Origin: Gaiellasilicea sp035575835
Lineage (GTDB): Bacteria > Actinomycetota > Thermoleophilia > Gaiellales > Gaiellaceae
Assembly (NCBI GenBank): GCA_035575835.1
Contig: DATLXM010000124.1
Location: forward strand, 1 to 13,601
Length of the DNA: 13,601 nt
Direction of reading: 5' to 3'
In this document: piece after piece, positions 6,172 to 12,931 of the stretch
Numbering within the stretch: the first letter of the stretch is position 1
Layout of the letters: the number at the start of each line of letters is the position of its first letter
Position numbers and translations under genes: made by a program
The notes under the pieces: model-generated
What the model saw: only the letters and a program-made list of their open reading frames with translations
What the model was told of the DNA's origin: nothing
The model's database searches: none

Positions 6172-7065
6172 ATGAGCATCAAACGGATTAGCATCGCCGC
6201 TGTCGCGAGCGCGGCCGCCGTCGTCACCATCGCCGCCGTTGCCCAGGCGATGAACTTCGGCGCATGGTCGCCGGCGGTGAACGCAGAGTCAATCCCGGGC
6301 ACGAGCGGGAACCTGAACACCGGGGCGCTCGAGGGCTGCCCCTTCGTCGCCCAGCGCGACGACGTCCTCTACTTCGCGTCGAACCGTGCCGGCGGGATGG
6401 GCAGGATCGACATCTGGTACTCGCGCCGCGGTGAGAACGGCGCCTGGGGCGACCCGGTCAACTTTCGCGAGGTCAACAGCTCGGCGGACGACATCTGCCC
6501 GTCGGCGCACCGGAACGGCAAGACCTTCCTGTTTGTAAGCTCGCGGGCCGGCGGCTGTGGCGGCGGCGACATCTACGGGACGCGGCTGCACGCGACCCGC
6601 GGCTGGGCACCGCCGCAGAACCTCGGCTGCACGGTCAACAGCTCTGCCGACGAGGCGAGCCCATACCTTCTCGAAGACGAGCTCTACTTCTCCAGCACGC
6701 GCGCGGGCGACAGCAACATCTACCTGAGCGTGTTCGATGGCGCCTCATTCGCGGAGCCGACGCTCGCGCCCGGACTGAACACGGCGCAGAACGACTCCCG
6801 GCCGAACCTGCGCCGCGACGGGCTCGAGATCTTCTTCGACTCGGATCGGCCGGGCGGGATCGGCGGCCTCGACCTGTGGACGTCGACGCGCGCGAGCACG
6901 TCCGATCCATGGTCGTCCCCGACGAACCTGGGTAGCGACGTCAACAGTCGCGCGAACGAGCTGCGCCCCTCGCTGTCGTGGGACGGAACGACGCTCTACT
7001 TCGGTTCGACCCGCACCGGCGGCGAAGGCTCGCAGGACATCTACGTGACGAAGCGGGCGAACTGA
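6172..7065 (+). CDS. Secreted PD40 (WD40-like) beta-propeller protein
   Basis: 297 residues from ATG 6172 to TGA 7063-7065. AGGAGG at 6159-6164 stands 7 bases before the ATG, a strong ribosome binding site. Residues 1-26 are a signal peptide (basic MSIKR start, alanine/valine core, AQA cleavage site). The mature part holds five PD40-type blades, each with a strand plus an S/DxRxGG and DIW/DIY pattern: LYFASNRAGGMGRIDIWYS, FLFVSSRAGGCGGGDIY, LYFSSTRAGDSNIYLS, IFFDSDRPGGIGGLDLW and LYFGSTRTGGEGSQDIY. The spacers repeat NLG/VNSSADEASP-like text. TolB and many exported proteins use such repeats for protein or ligand binding; here no other domain is present and the role is unknown. It is divergent from the LuxR regulator and ends before a 15-bp hairpin. 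Confidence 0.85.
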   Translation: MSIKRISIAAVASAAAVVTIAAVAQAMNFGAWSPAVNAESIPGTSGNLNTGALEGCPFVAQRDDVLYFASNRAGGMGRIDIWYSRRGENGAWGDPVNFREVNSSADDICPSAHRNGKTFLFVSSRAGGCGGGDIYGTRLHATRGWAPPQNLGCTVNSSADEASPYLLEDELYFSSTRAGDSNIYLSVFDGASFAEPTLAPGLNTAQNDSRPNLRRDGLEIFFDSDRPGGIGGLDLWTSTRASTSDPWSSPTNLGSDVNSRANELRPSLSWDGTTLYFGSTRTGGEGSQDIYVTKRAN

Positions 7066-7161
7066 CGGGCCAGTAAGAGGGAGAATGATGCACCTCAAGG
7101 CCTCCTCGGTCTTGCGATTGCGGGTCTCGCCCAAAGTGCCGGCGTCGGCCGTTACGCCTGA

Positions 7162-7195
7162 AGGGAGCGGCGTGCCCCAGGGCACGCCGCTCCCT
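7162..7195. terminator. 15-bp perfect hairpin after the PD40 gene, likely terminator
   Basis: AGGGAGCGGCGTGCC (7162-7176) pairs perfectly with 7181-7195 around the loop CCAG. It lies 97 bases after the PD40 stop. It lacks a T tract, as is common for actinobacterial hairpin terminators. Confidence 0.6.
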
Positions 7196-7293
7196 GATGA
7201 CACGAGCCCGGGTGGAGCCCGTTCACAAACGTCGTTGACGCAGGAAATGCGATGCTCGAGTCTCGCTCCACGAGTCACGCTCTCGCCGAGCAC

Positions 7294-7324
7294 TTGACAG
7301 GTGGCATAGATCGTTTCGTATGCT
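7294..7324 (+). promoter_or_regulatory. Possible sigma-70-like promoter
   Basis: A perfect TTGACA (7294-7299) is followed after 19 bases by TATGCT (7319-7324). The spacer is longer than the ideal 17. It points toward the thiamine operon but is 420 bases before the riboswitch, so its target is uncertain. Confidence 0.3.
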
Positions 7325-7508
7325 TTTACCTAGCCGCTAATCCGGCTAATTAAGCCATTTTCAGCAGGTCAGCGGAGCCGGAAATGGCCGCATGCTTCGT
7401 CCGGCTCAACTCGCGGCGGCGAGAGACTCGGTGTTCCAGAATGTGTTCCATTGTCGTGGGATCGACCTCATCCCGGCGGTGCGCGGAGAGAAAAAAGCCG
7501 CTGAGGGC

Positions 7509-7604
7509 TCAGGGGCCTGTGCTCTTAGCCAAGGCAAGAGCCTCCTCTGCGATCTCGAGATGCTCGACCAGAACGAGCCGGGCTCTGTCGCTGAGCGACG
7601 GACT
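7509..7604 (-). pseudogene. Short coding-like tail fused to a tRNA-like segment
   Basis: The minus strand reads SDRARLVLVEHLEIAEEALA then LAKSTGP and a TGA at 7509-7511. It looks like the last helix of a real protein, but upstream the frame runs into the tRNA-like segment and has no plausible start or domain. I do not recognise a family. Probably a gene end left after a rearrangement, or chance. Confidence 0.2.
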
Positions 7605-7627
7605 CGAACCCGCGACCCCCGGCGTGA
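7593..7627 (-). repeat. tRNA 3'-half-like segment (copy C)
   Basis: On the minus strand: TCACGCCGGGGGTCGCGGGT followed by TCGAGTCCGTCGCTC. It differs from the segment at 12457-12492 by one substitution and one missing base over 36 positions. It contains the GGTTCGAGTCC T-arm core but lacks a full CCC stem side, and there is no tRNA 5' half upstream. Confidence 0.55.
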
Positions 7628-7723
7628 CGCTCGCCCCAGCCTTGCTGCTCGACTGTCCGGGCGAGAACGCCGCCTCGGTGTGGGAACCCACCAGTGTCCC
7701 ACCGGCGAGTGCTGAGGTCGGGC

Positions 7724-7729
7724 TACCAT
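7724..7729 (+). promoter_or_regulatory. Possible -10 box for the thiamine operon
   Basis: TACCAT fits TANNNT and would start transcription near 7736, just before the riboswitch. No matching -35 box, so this is only a positional argument. Confidence 0.25.
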
Positions 7730-7743
7730 TGCGGGGAAACCGA

Positions 7744-7833
7744 ATCGGGGAGCTCGAGGCAATCGGGCTGAGAGGGTGGCTGGAGTGCGCTGCCGACCCG
7801 CAGAACCTGACCTGGGTAATGCCAGCGGAGGAA
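7744..7833 (+). ncRNA. TPP riboswitch (THI box)
   Basis: The conserved parts are in order: CGGGGAGC, the CTGAGA motif at 7768-7773, ACCTGA at 7805-7810 and TAATGCCAGCG at 7817-7827, which bind the pyrimidine and pyrophosphate ends of thiamine pyrophosphate. Stems: P3 pairs 7751-7757 with 7763-7769; P4 pairs GGGT-GGC (7774-7780) with GCC-ACCC (7792-7799); P5 pairs CTGG with CCAG around GTAAT. The usual 3' end GCGTAGGGAA is here GCGGAGGAA, which is also the Shine-Dalgarno sequence for thiN (GTG 7837). TPP binding would therefore hide the ribosome binding site directly. I could not identify a long P1 5' strand. Confidence 0.9.
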
Positions 7834-7836
7834 CGC

Positions 7837-8490
7837 GTGTCGGACGAGGTCGTGATCGTGGTTGCCGGCGGCAGGCCCGCCGCGGTCGACGTGCGCTCGC
7901 TGCCCGCCTCGGCCACGGTCGTCGCCGCCGACGAGGGCCTCGACCACGCGCTTGCGGCCGGCCTCCGGGTTGACGTCGCGGTGGGTGACTTCGATTCGGC
8001 GTCGCCGGCCGGGCTGGCCGCGGTCGAGGCAGCCGGGGCACGCGTCGTGCGCCACCCCGCGGCGAAGGATGCGACCGATCTCGAGCTCGCGCTCGACGAG
8101 GCGGCGGCGTTCGGGCCGCGGCGGCTGCTCGTCGTCGGCGTCGACGGCGGCCGGCTCGATCACCTGCTCGCGGGGCTGCTGTTGCTGGGCTCGGAGCGCT
8201 ACGCCGCCTTCGAGGTCGACGCGCTGCTCGGCCCGGCCACGGCGCACGTCGTTCGCGGAGAGCGCGTGCTGGAGGGCCGGCCGGGCGAGCTCGTCTCGCT
8301 GCTGGCGCTGCACGGCCCGGCCGAGGGCGTCCGCACGGACGGCCTCGTCTACCCGGTGCGGGGCGAGACGCTGCTGCCGGGCTCGAGCCGCGGCGTGTCC
8401 AACGTCTTCGCGGCGCGCGTGGCGGGCGTCGCGGTCGAGCGCGGCGTCGTGCTCGTCCTCCGCCCAGGTCCCGAAAGGAGCGATCGATGA
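7837..8490 (+). CDS. thiN: Thiamine pyrophosphokinase
   Basis: 217 residues from GTG 7837 to TGA 8488-8490. It transfers pyrophosphate from ATP to thiamine, giving TPP, in the cytoplasm. The family marks are VVAADEGLDHAL (28-39, usually AADGG), AVGDFDS (48-54, metal/ATP-binding aspartates), KDATDLELAL (77-86) and VDGGRLDHLL (102-111), followed by a C-terminal beta sandwich with RGVSN (185-189), which lines the thiamine pocket in known structures. The start is set by GGAGGAA at 7827-7833, which lies in the riboswitch. Upstream in-frame codons are excluded because they would translate the riboswitch. The stop overlaps the thiB start (ATGA), so the genes are translationally coupled; the context of a thiamine importer fits salvage rather than de novo synthesis. 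Confidence 0.92.
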   Translation: MSDEVVIVVAGGRPAAVDVRSLPASATVVAADEGLDHALAAGLRVDVAVGDFDSASPAGLAAVEAAGARVVRHPAAKDATDLELALDEAAAFGPRRLLVVGVDGGRLDHLLAGLLLLGSERYAAFEVDALLGPATAHVVRGERVLEGRPGELVSLLALHGPAEGVRTDGLVYPVRGETLLPGSSRGVSNVFAARVAGVAVERGVVLVLRPGPERSDR

Positions 8491-9524
8491 AGCTGAGGCT
8501 CGTGTCCCTGCTCGCCGTTGCCGCGCTCGGCGCTTGCGGCGGCGGCGAGGAGAGTTCGAGGGAGGTCGTGCTGGTCACGCATGACTCATTCGCGGTCTCG
8601 AAGCCGGTGCTCCGCGCCTTCGAGCGCGAGACCGGTCTGAAGGTGCGGATCCTCCAGTCGGGCGACGCCGGCGCGGCGCTCAACCGCGCGTTGCTGAGCG
8701 CCGGCGACCCGGAGGGCGACGTCTTCTTCGGCGTCGACAGCAACCTGCTCTCGCGCGCGCTCGGTGAGGGCCTGTTCGAGCCGTACGAGTCGCCCGAGCT
8801 CGCGCGCGTCGACCCGCGGTACGTGCTCGACGAAGGGCATCGGGTGACGCCGGTCGACCACGGCGAGGTCTGCCTCAACGTCGACCGCGGCTGGTTCGTC
8901 TCGCGCGGGCTCGCGCCGCCGCGCTCGTTCGACGACCTCACCGAGCCGCGCTACCGCGGGCTGCTCGTGGTCGAGAACCCGGCGACCTCGACCCCGGGGC
9001 TCGCGTTCCTGCTCGCGACGATCGCCCGCTACGGCGAGGACGGCTGGCGGGCCTACTGGCGCGATCTGCGCGCGAGCGACGTGCTCGTGGTCGACGGCTG
9101 GGAGGAGGCGTACACCGCCCGGTTCTCCGGCGCCTCCGGCAGCAAGGGGAAGCGGCCGATCGTCGTCTCCTACGCGTCGAGCCCGCCCGCCGAGGTGATC
9201 TTCGCCGGCAAGCCGCTGCAGGAGGCGCCGACCGCGGTCGTGGAGTCGACCTGCTTCCGGCAGGTCGAGTTCGCGGGCATCCTGCAAGGCGCGCGCAACG
9301 AGGAGGGGGCGAAGAAGCTGGTCGACTTCATGCTTTCGCCCGCGTTCCAGCGCGACATCCCGCTCTCGATGTTCGTCTTCCCCGTCCGCGAGGGGGTGGC
9401 GCTGCCGCCCGCATTCGCCAAGTGGGCGGTCGTCCCTGAGCGGCCGCTGGAGCTTCCGCCGGCCGAGATCGGCCGCAACCGCGACCGCTGGATCCGCGAG
9501 TGGACAGACGTCGTGCTGCGCTGA
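8487..9524 (+). CDS. thiB: Thiamine ABC transporter substrate-binding lipoprotein
   Basis: 345 residues, ATG 8487 to TGA 9522-9524, with AAGGAG a few bases upstream and a 4-base overlap with thiN. Residues 1-17 are a lipoprotein signal (LAVAALGAC; lipid-bearing Cys17), so the protein is anchored outside the membrane. The mature part begins VVLVTHDSFAVSKPVLRAFE, the typical ThiB/TbpA opening, and continues with VRILQSGDAGAALNRALL, DVFFGVDSNLLSRAL, TPVDHGEVCLNVD, VENPATSTPGLAFLLATI, DGWRAYWRDL and SYASSPPAEV, all characteristic of the periplasmic thiamine-binding family (E. coli ThiB has 327 residues). It hands thiamine to ThiP. Regulation is by the upstream TPP riboswitch through coupling. Thiamine rather than another substrate is strongly supported by the family text and the riboswitch. 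Confidence 0.92.
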   Translation: MKLRLVSLLAVAALGACGGGEESSREVVLVTHDSFAVSKPVLRAFERETGLKVRILQSGDAGAALNRALLSAGDPEGDVFFGVDSNLLSRALGEGLFEPYESPELARVDPRYVLDEGHRVTPVDHGEVCLNVDRGWFVSRGLAPPRSFDDLTEPRYRGLLVVENPATSTPGLAFLLATIARYGEDGWRAYWRDLRASDVLVVDGWEEAYTARFSGASGSKGKRPIVVSYASSPPAEVIFAGKPLQEAPTAVVESTCFRQVEFAGILQGARNEEGAKKLVDFMLSPAFQRDIPLSMFVFPVREGVALPPAFAKWAVVPERPLELPPAEIGRNRDRWIREWTDVVLR

Positions 9525-11101
9525 GGGCGGCGCGCGCCGCCGCTGTCCTGCTGCCGGCCGGCTTCCTCGCCCTCTTCTTCGCCTATCCTTTCGCGGCGAT
9601 CCTCGAGCGCGGTCTGACGCAGGACGGCGGCCTGCACCTGCCGCTGGACCTGCTCACGTCGTCCTCGACGCGCGACGTGGTCTGGTTTACCCTCTGGCAG
9701 GCGGCGCTCTCGACGGCGCTGACGCTGCTGCTCGGGCTCCCGCTTGCGTGGGTGGTCGCGCGCTTCCGCTTCCGTGGCCGCTCGTTCGTGCGCGCGCTCG
9801 TGCTCGTGCCGTTCGTGCTGCCGACTGTCGTCGTCGCGTCGGCGTTCCTCGCGCTCCTGCCGGAGGAGTTCGAGCGCGGCGTGGCGGTGATCCTCGCCGC
9901 GCACGTCTTCTTCAACATCGCGGTGGTGGTGCGCGTCGTCTCCGCCTGGTGGGGACGGCTCGACCCGGGGCTCTGGGATGCCGCGGCGACGCTCGGCGCG
10001 GGCCCGGCAGCCCGCCTGCGTGCGGTGACGCTGCCGCTGCTCGGCCCCGCGCTCGCCGCCTCGGCGGCACTCGTCTTCCTCTTCTGCTTCACGTCCTTCG
10101 GCGTCGTCCTCATCCTCGGCGGCCCGGGCTACGCGACGCTCGAGACCGAGATCTACAACCAGGCTGCGCGTCTCTTCGACCTACGGGCCGCGGCGGCGTT
10201 GTCGCTTCTCCAGCTCGCCGCGATCGGCGTCGTCCTCGCCGTCGCCGGCGTGCTCGAGCGCCGGTCGGGCGCCGTCGCGCCGGTCGCGCCTGAGCGCGAG
10301 CTGCTGCGCCGCCCGCGCGGGCGCGAGCGCGTCGCCCTCGCCGGCGTGCTCGGCCTCTCGGGGCTCGGCCTCGGCCTCCCCGTCGCGGCGCTCGTCGAGC
10401 GCTCCCTCGCCACGCCGGACGGCTACGGGCTCGGCTTCTACCGTCAGCTCGGCGAGGAGACGCCGGCGCTGCTCGTGCCGCCCTGGCATTCGGTGCTGAA
10501 CTCGCTCGCGTTCGCCGCCGCCGCCACCCTCGTCGCGCTCGTCGTCGGCGGCCTCGTCGCCGTTGCCGCCGCGCGCCGGCGCGCCGGCTGGCTCGACGCG
10601 CTCGCGATGCTTCCGCTCGGCGTCTCGGCCGTGATGCTCGGCTTTGGCTTCGTGATCGCCTTCGACGAGCCGCCGCTCGACTTCCGCGGCTCTCCCTGGC
10701 TCGTACCGGTCGCCCAGGCGCTCGTGGCTGCGCCCTTCGTCGTGCGCATCCTCGCGCCGGCGCTACGCTCGATCGACGAGCGCTTGCGCGACGCGGCCAC
10801 GGTCCTGGGCGCCTCGCCCGCGCGTGTCTGGCGCGAGGTCGACCTGCCGCTCGTCCTCCGCTCGCTCGGCGTCGCAGCGGGCTTCGCCTTTGCCGTCGCG
10901 CTGGGCGAGTTCGGCGCCACCGTCTTCGTCGCGCGCAGCGACTGGCCGACGGTGCCGGTGGCGATCGTCCGCTTCCTCGGTCGCCCCGGGGCGGTCAACG
11001 CCGGCCAAGCAGCGGCGCTGAGCGTCGTGCTGATGGCGCTTGCAGTGGCCGCCGTCCTCGCCGTCGACCGCGTCTCGGCCGTCCGGCGGCGGGTGTTGTA
11101 G
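9500..11101 (+). CDS. thiP: Thiamine ABC transporter permease (two fused MetI-type domains)
   Basis: 533 residues from GTG 9500 to TAG 11099-11101, close to the 536 of E. coli ThiP. It overlaps thiB by 25 bases; no other start in frame precedes the first membrane helix (AAAVLLPAGFLALFFAYPFA, 13-32), so the GTG is the only practical choice despite a poor Shine-Dalgarno. About twelve hydrophobic segments form two halves. Each half has the cytoplasmic EAA loop that docks on the ATPase: DAAATLGAGPAARLRAVTLP (160-179) and DAATVLGASPARVWREVDLP (431-450). The internal duplication matches the ThiP/FbpB layout. It is the membrane channel of the thiamine importer, with ThiB outside and ThiQ inside. Confidence 0.9.
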   Translation: MDRRRAALRAARAAAVLLPAGFLALFFAYPFAAILERGLTQDGGLHLPLDLLTSSSTRDVVWFTLWQAALSTALTLLLGLPLAWVVARFRFRGRSFVRALVLVPFVLPTVVVASAFLALLPEEFERGVAVILAAHVFFNIAVVVRVVSAWWGRLDPGLWDAAATLGAGPAARLRAVTLPLLGPALAASAALVFLFCFTSFGVVLILGGPGYATLETEIYNQAARLFDLRAAAALSLLQLAAIGVVLAVAGVLERRSGAVAPVAPERELLRRPRGRERVALAGVLGLSGLGLGLPVAALVERSLATPDGYGLGFYRQLGEETPALLVPPWHSVLNSLAFAAAATLVALVVGGLVAVAAARRRAGWLDALAMLPLGVSAVMLGFGFVIAFDEPPLDFRGSPWLVPVAQALVAAPFVVRILAPALRSIDERLRDAATVLGASPARVWREVDLPLVLRSLGVAAGFAFAVALGEFGATVFVARSDWPTVPVAIVRFLGRPGAVNAGQAAALSVVLMALAVAAVLAVDRVSAVRRRVL

Positions 11102-12058
11102 ATGCTGCGCGTCGAGGACGTCGCGGTCTCTTTCGACGGCGTGCCCGCGCTCGCCGGCGTCGCGCTCGAGCTCGGGGAGGGCGAACGGCTGGCCGTGCTG
11201 GGCCCGAGCGGCAGCGGCAAGAGCACGCTGCTCCGGACCATGGCCGGCCTCGTGCGCCCCGATGCGGGCCGCGTGCTCCTCGACGGGCGGGACCTCGCCG
11301 ACGTCCCGCCGCACCGCCGCGGGATCGGCCTCATGCTCCAGGAGGGCGCGCTCTTCCCGCACCGGGACGTGGGCGGCAACGTCGGCTTCGGGTTGGAGAT
11401 GGCCGGCACGGCGCGCGGGCAGCTTCGGACGCGGACGGCGGAGCTGCTCGAGCTCGTCGGCCTTGCCGGGCTCGAGCGGCGCTCGATCGGCACGCTCTCG
11501 GGAGGCGAGCGGCAGCGCGTCGCGCTCGCGCGCTCGCTCGCCCCGGAGCCGCGCGTGCTCCTGCTCGACGAGCCGCTGGGCTCGCTCGACCGGCCGCTCC
11601 GCGAACGGCTCGCAGACGAGCTCGTCGAGCTCTTCGAACGGCTCGGCCTCACGGTCGTGCACGTCACGCACGATGTCGGCGAGGCCTTCGCGATCGGCGA
11701 CCGTGTCGCGCTCATGCGTGGCGGCCGCGTCGTCCAGCAGGCGCCGCCGGACGAGCTCTGGGCGCGGCCGTCCGACGAGTGGGTGGCGCGCTTCCTCGGC
11801 ATGAGGAACGTTCGCGATGCCGCCGGCCGCCGCGTCGTCATCCGGCCGGAAGCGGTTCGCGTCGCACCGGGCGAGGGTGCCGCCGTCCTCGGCGTTCAGC
11901 GACGCGGCGCGGTCGTGCGCCTGCGCGTCCGCCTCGACGACGGCGAGGAGCTCGACGCCGTCACGACCGACCTCGACCACCCGCGCGCAGGCGAGCGCGT
12001 GCGCGTCGACATCGACCCCGCCGGCATCACCGACCTAGATGCGATGGTGGGCGGCTGA
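11102..12058 (+). CDS. thiQ: Thiamine ABC transporter ATP-binding protein
   Basis: 318 residues, ATG 11102 directly after the thiP stop (no spacer), to TGA 12056-12058. All ABC ATPase motifs are present: Walker A GPSGSGKST (34-42), Q-loop LMLQEGALFPH with Gln80, signature LSGGERQRV (132-140), Walker B VLLLDEPLGSLD (152-163) and the switch His in VTHD (188-191). It is longer than E. coli ThiQ (232) because of about 75 extra C-terminal residues (VVIRPEAVRVAPGEGAAV, then LRVRLDDGEELDAV) that look like a TOBE-type regulatory domain as in FbpC/PotA-like ATPases. It powers thiamine import with ThiP. Position in the operon is the main evidence for thiamine over another substrate. Confidence 0.88.
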   Translation: MLRVEDVAVSFDGVPALAGVALELGEGERLAVLGPSGSGKSTLLRTMAGLVRPDAGRVLLDGRDLADVPPHRRGIGLMLQEGALFPHRDVGGNVGFGLEMAGTARGQLRTRTAELLELVGLAGLERRSIGTLSGGERQRVALARSLAPEPRVLLLDEPLGSLDRPLRERLADELVELFERLGLTVVHVTHDVGEAFAIGDRVALMRGGRVVQQAPPDELWARPSDEWVARFLGMRNVRDAAGRRVVIRPEAVRVAPGEGAAVLGVQRRGAVVRLRVRLDDGEELDAVTTDLDHPRAGERVRVDIDPAGITDLDAMVGG

Positions 12059-12062
12059 TGCG

Positions 12063-12099
12063 GTCAGGCGCGCTCGACGCCCACAAAGCGCGATCTGAC
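12063..12099 (+). terminator. Hairpin right after the thiamine operon, likely terminator
   Basis: GTCAGGCGCGCT (12063-12074) pairs with AGCGCG-A-TCTGAC (12087-12099): 12 pairs including one G-U, one bulged A, 12-base loop. It begins 5 bases after the thiQ stop. No T tract follows. Confidence 0.5.
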
Positions 12100-12427
12100 G
12101 CGACCCGACCGAGAGGCAGATGCCGCCGATCGCGTTGCGATGCACGTCGGAACGACTCTGGAAAGAGGCGAGTGCGCCTTTGAGGTCTCGGTCTCCCGCC
12201 CACCCGAACGCATTGGGATCGCTGGTGCTCTCGTCCCGTCCCCGCTGGGCAGCACGCGAGCCATCAAGACTTCGACCGTTTCGCTTTCTAGCGGGCTCAA
12301 AGTAGCGAAGCGCCTCATCACGAGAGCCCTGGAAGATGCCGTCGGTCGCTCTGTCCAGGGGCAAGCGGCTCAGTTACCCCATAGACGCCCCATCGCCCGG
12401 CCGGGCAGTCGAACCGGCCCTACAGAA
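12100..12427. other. Gap after the thiamine operon, no convincing gene
   Basis: Open frames exist on both strands but third-position GC is only moderate and they match no family. One more T-arm-like string (GGTTCGACTGCC on the minus strand, around 12404-12415) lies near the right end of the gap, 45 bases from the clear tRNA-like segment. Confidence 0.4.
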
Positions 12428-12447
12428 AAGCCCTGTTTCCAGGGCTT
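12425..12447 (-). terminator. Intrinsic terminator after the tRNA-like segment
   Basis: On the minus strand AAGCCCTG (12447-12440), loop GAAA, CAGGGCTT (12435-12428), then TTTTC overlapping the stem end. An 8-bp perfect stem with a T-rich end, placed 10 bases after the tRNA-like acceptor end, as for many real tRNA genes. Confidence 0.7.
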
Positions 12448-12456
12448 CATGAGACG

Positions 12457-12492
12457 GAGCGACGGGACTCGAACCCGCGACCTCCGGCGTGA
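12457..12492 (-). repeat. tRNA 3'-half-like segment with its own terminator (copy D)
   Basis: The minus strand reads TTTCACGCCGGAGG, then CGCGGGTTCGAGTCCCGT, then CGCTCCG. This is the end of an anticodon stem-loop, a variable loop, a complete T arm (GCGGG/CCCGT with one G-U) and the 3' acceptor strand. A CTTTCAC-like anticodon loop would suit a Glu-type tRNA. No 5' acceptor strand CGGAGCG or D arm is present upstream, so it is a half tRNA, as left at the far end of an integrated element or after a rearrangement. The discriminator is not followed by CCA. Confidence 0.6.
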
Positions 12493-12719
12493 AAGTTCCG
12501 CGCTGCCGTTCGCCGTTGGTGCTCGTGGGTCGCCGTTAGTCGCGTTGTGCGCGGCTTTCGCGCCGCTGCTCTTGTCGTTGGTCGCCATGGGTTGTCGTCG
12601 CTGCGTTCCAAAAGCGTTCCATGTCGGCGGCTCTGCGGGCCCGTGAACGCCTGTGTGCCCTCGCCCCGCGCCAGGCGGGGCGCGGAGTGCCCAGTGACGC
12701 TCCGGCTGGCCGCACGAGG

Positions 12720-12901
12720 CGCGAGGGCGTCGAGCAGACGCCGCCGGCCGAGGCTCCGGCGGACGACAAGCCCGCGCGCCGAAGGCCGAGGCGACGAAGC
12801 CGAGCGATGCGCTCACGGACTTCCTCGGATCCCGGCAGGGAAAGACGCTCCAGCGCGAAGTGATCCGAGGTGCGTTCAGCCTCCTGCGCAAGCGGCGCTG
12901 A
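12720..12901 (+). pseudogene. C-terminal remnant resembling HerA-like DUF853 ATPase, frameshifted
   Basis: From 12782 to TGA 12899-12901 one frame reads KAEATKPSDALTDFLGSRQ and on to GKTLQREVIRGAFSLLRKRR, very like the basic C-terminal tail of HerA-type (DUF853) ATPases, which end with a similar 'GRxLxREVxRGxFGxLxxRR' helix. Just upstream the matching acidic linker (EGVEQTPPAEAPADDKPA) is in another frame, so a frameshift lies near 12775-12785. The ATPase domain itself is absent from the window. I read it as the end of a deleted gene. The family call rests on about 30 residues. Confidence 0.45.
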
Positions 12902-12931
12902 CCGCGAGCTTCCCGCCGGGCTTCGAAACCG

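Larger units (their letters stand above)
7196..7743. other. Gap before the thiamine operon; possible promoter and tRNA-like fragment, no gene
   Basis: About 550 bases. It includes an AT-richer island (7294-7370) with a TTGACA box, a TAGCCG/CGGCTA inverted repeat near 7331-7348, a tRNA 3'-half-like segment (7593-7627) and a minus-strand coding-like tail (7509-7604). The plus-strand frame of thiN is open through part of this gap, but its text lacks coding bias and the riboswitch shows the region upstream of 7837 is not translated as ThiN. Confidence 0.5.

Noticed and set aside
7085..7297. Small plus-strand ORF after the PD40 gene with a GAGGGAG-like ribosome binding site
   Set aside because: It reads through the 15-bp terminator hairpin and has no protein-like pattern.
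7432..7455. Repeated GTTCCA pairs near 7432 and 12605 as attachment-site repeats
   Set aside because: They lie on opposite sides of their tRNA-like segments and match too loosely to be a direct repeat.
7384..7836. Longer ThiN with about 150 extra N-terminal residues
   Set aside because: The extra part has no coding bias and would translate the TPP riboswitch; GTG 7837 has the ribosome binding site and gives the family's normal length.
7406..8941. Very long minus-strand open frame across thiN and thiB
   Set aside because: It is the arginine/proline/serine-rich shadow of GC-rich genes on the other strand.
10444..11980. Long minus-strand open frames opposite thiP and thiQ
   Set aside because: Low-complexity antisense translations; the plus strand holds complete ABC motifs.
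12064..12321. Minus-strand open frame after thiQ as a gene
   Set aside because: Third-position GC is far below that of the real genes, and the text (ARVLPSGDGTRAP) resembles typical antisense peptides.
12140..12646. Plus-strand open frame containing SDGTRTRDLRRE
   Set aside because: That phrase is the antisense translation of a tRNA T arm and appears often as a spurious product; the frame has no other protein-like content.
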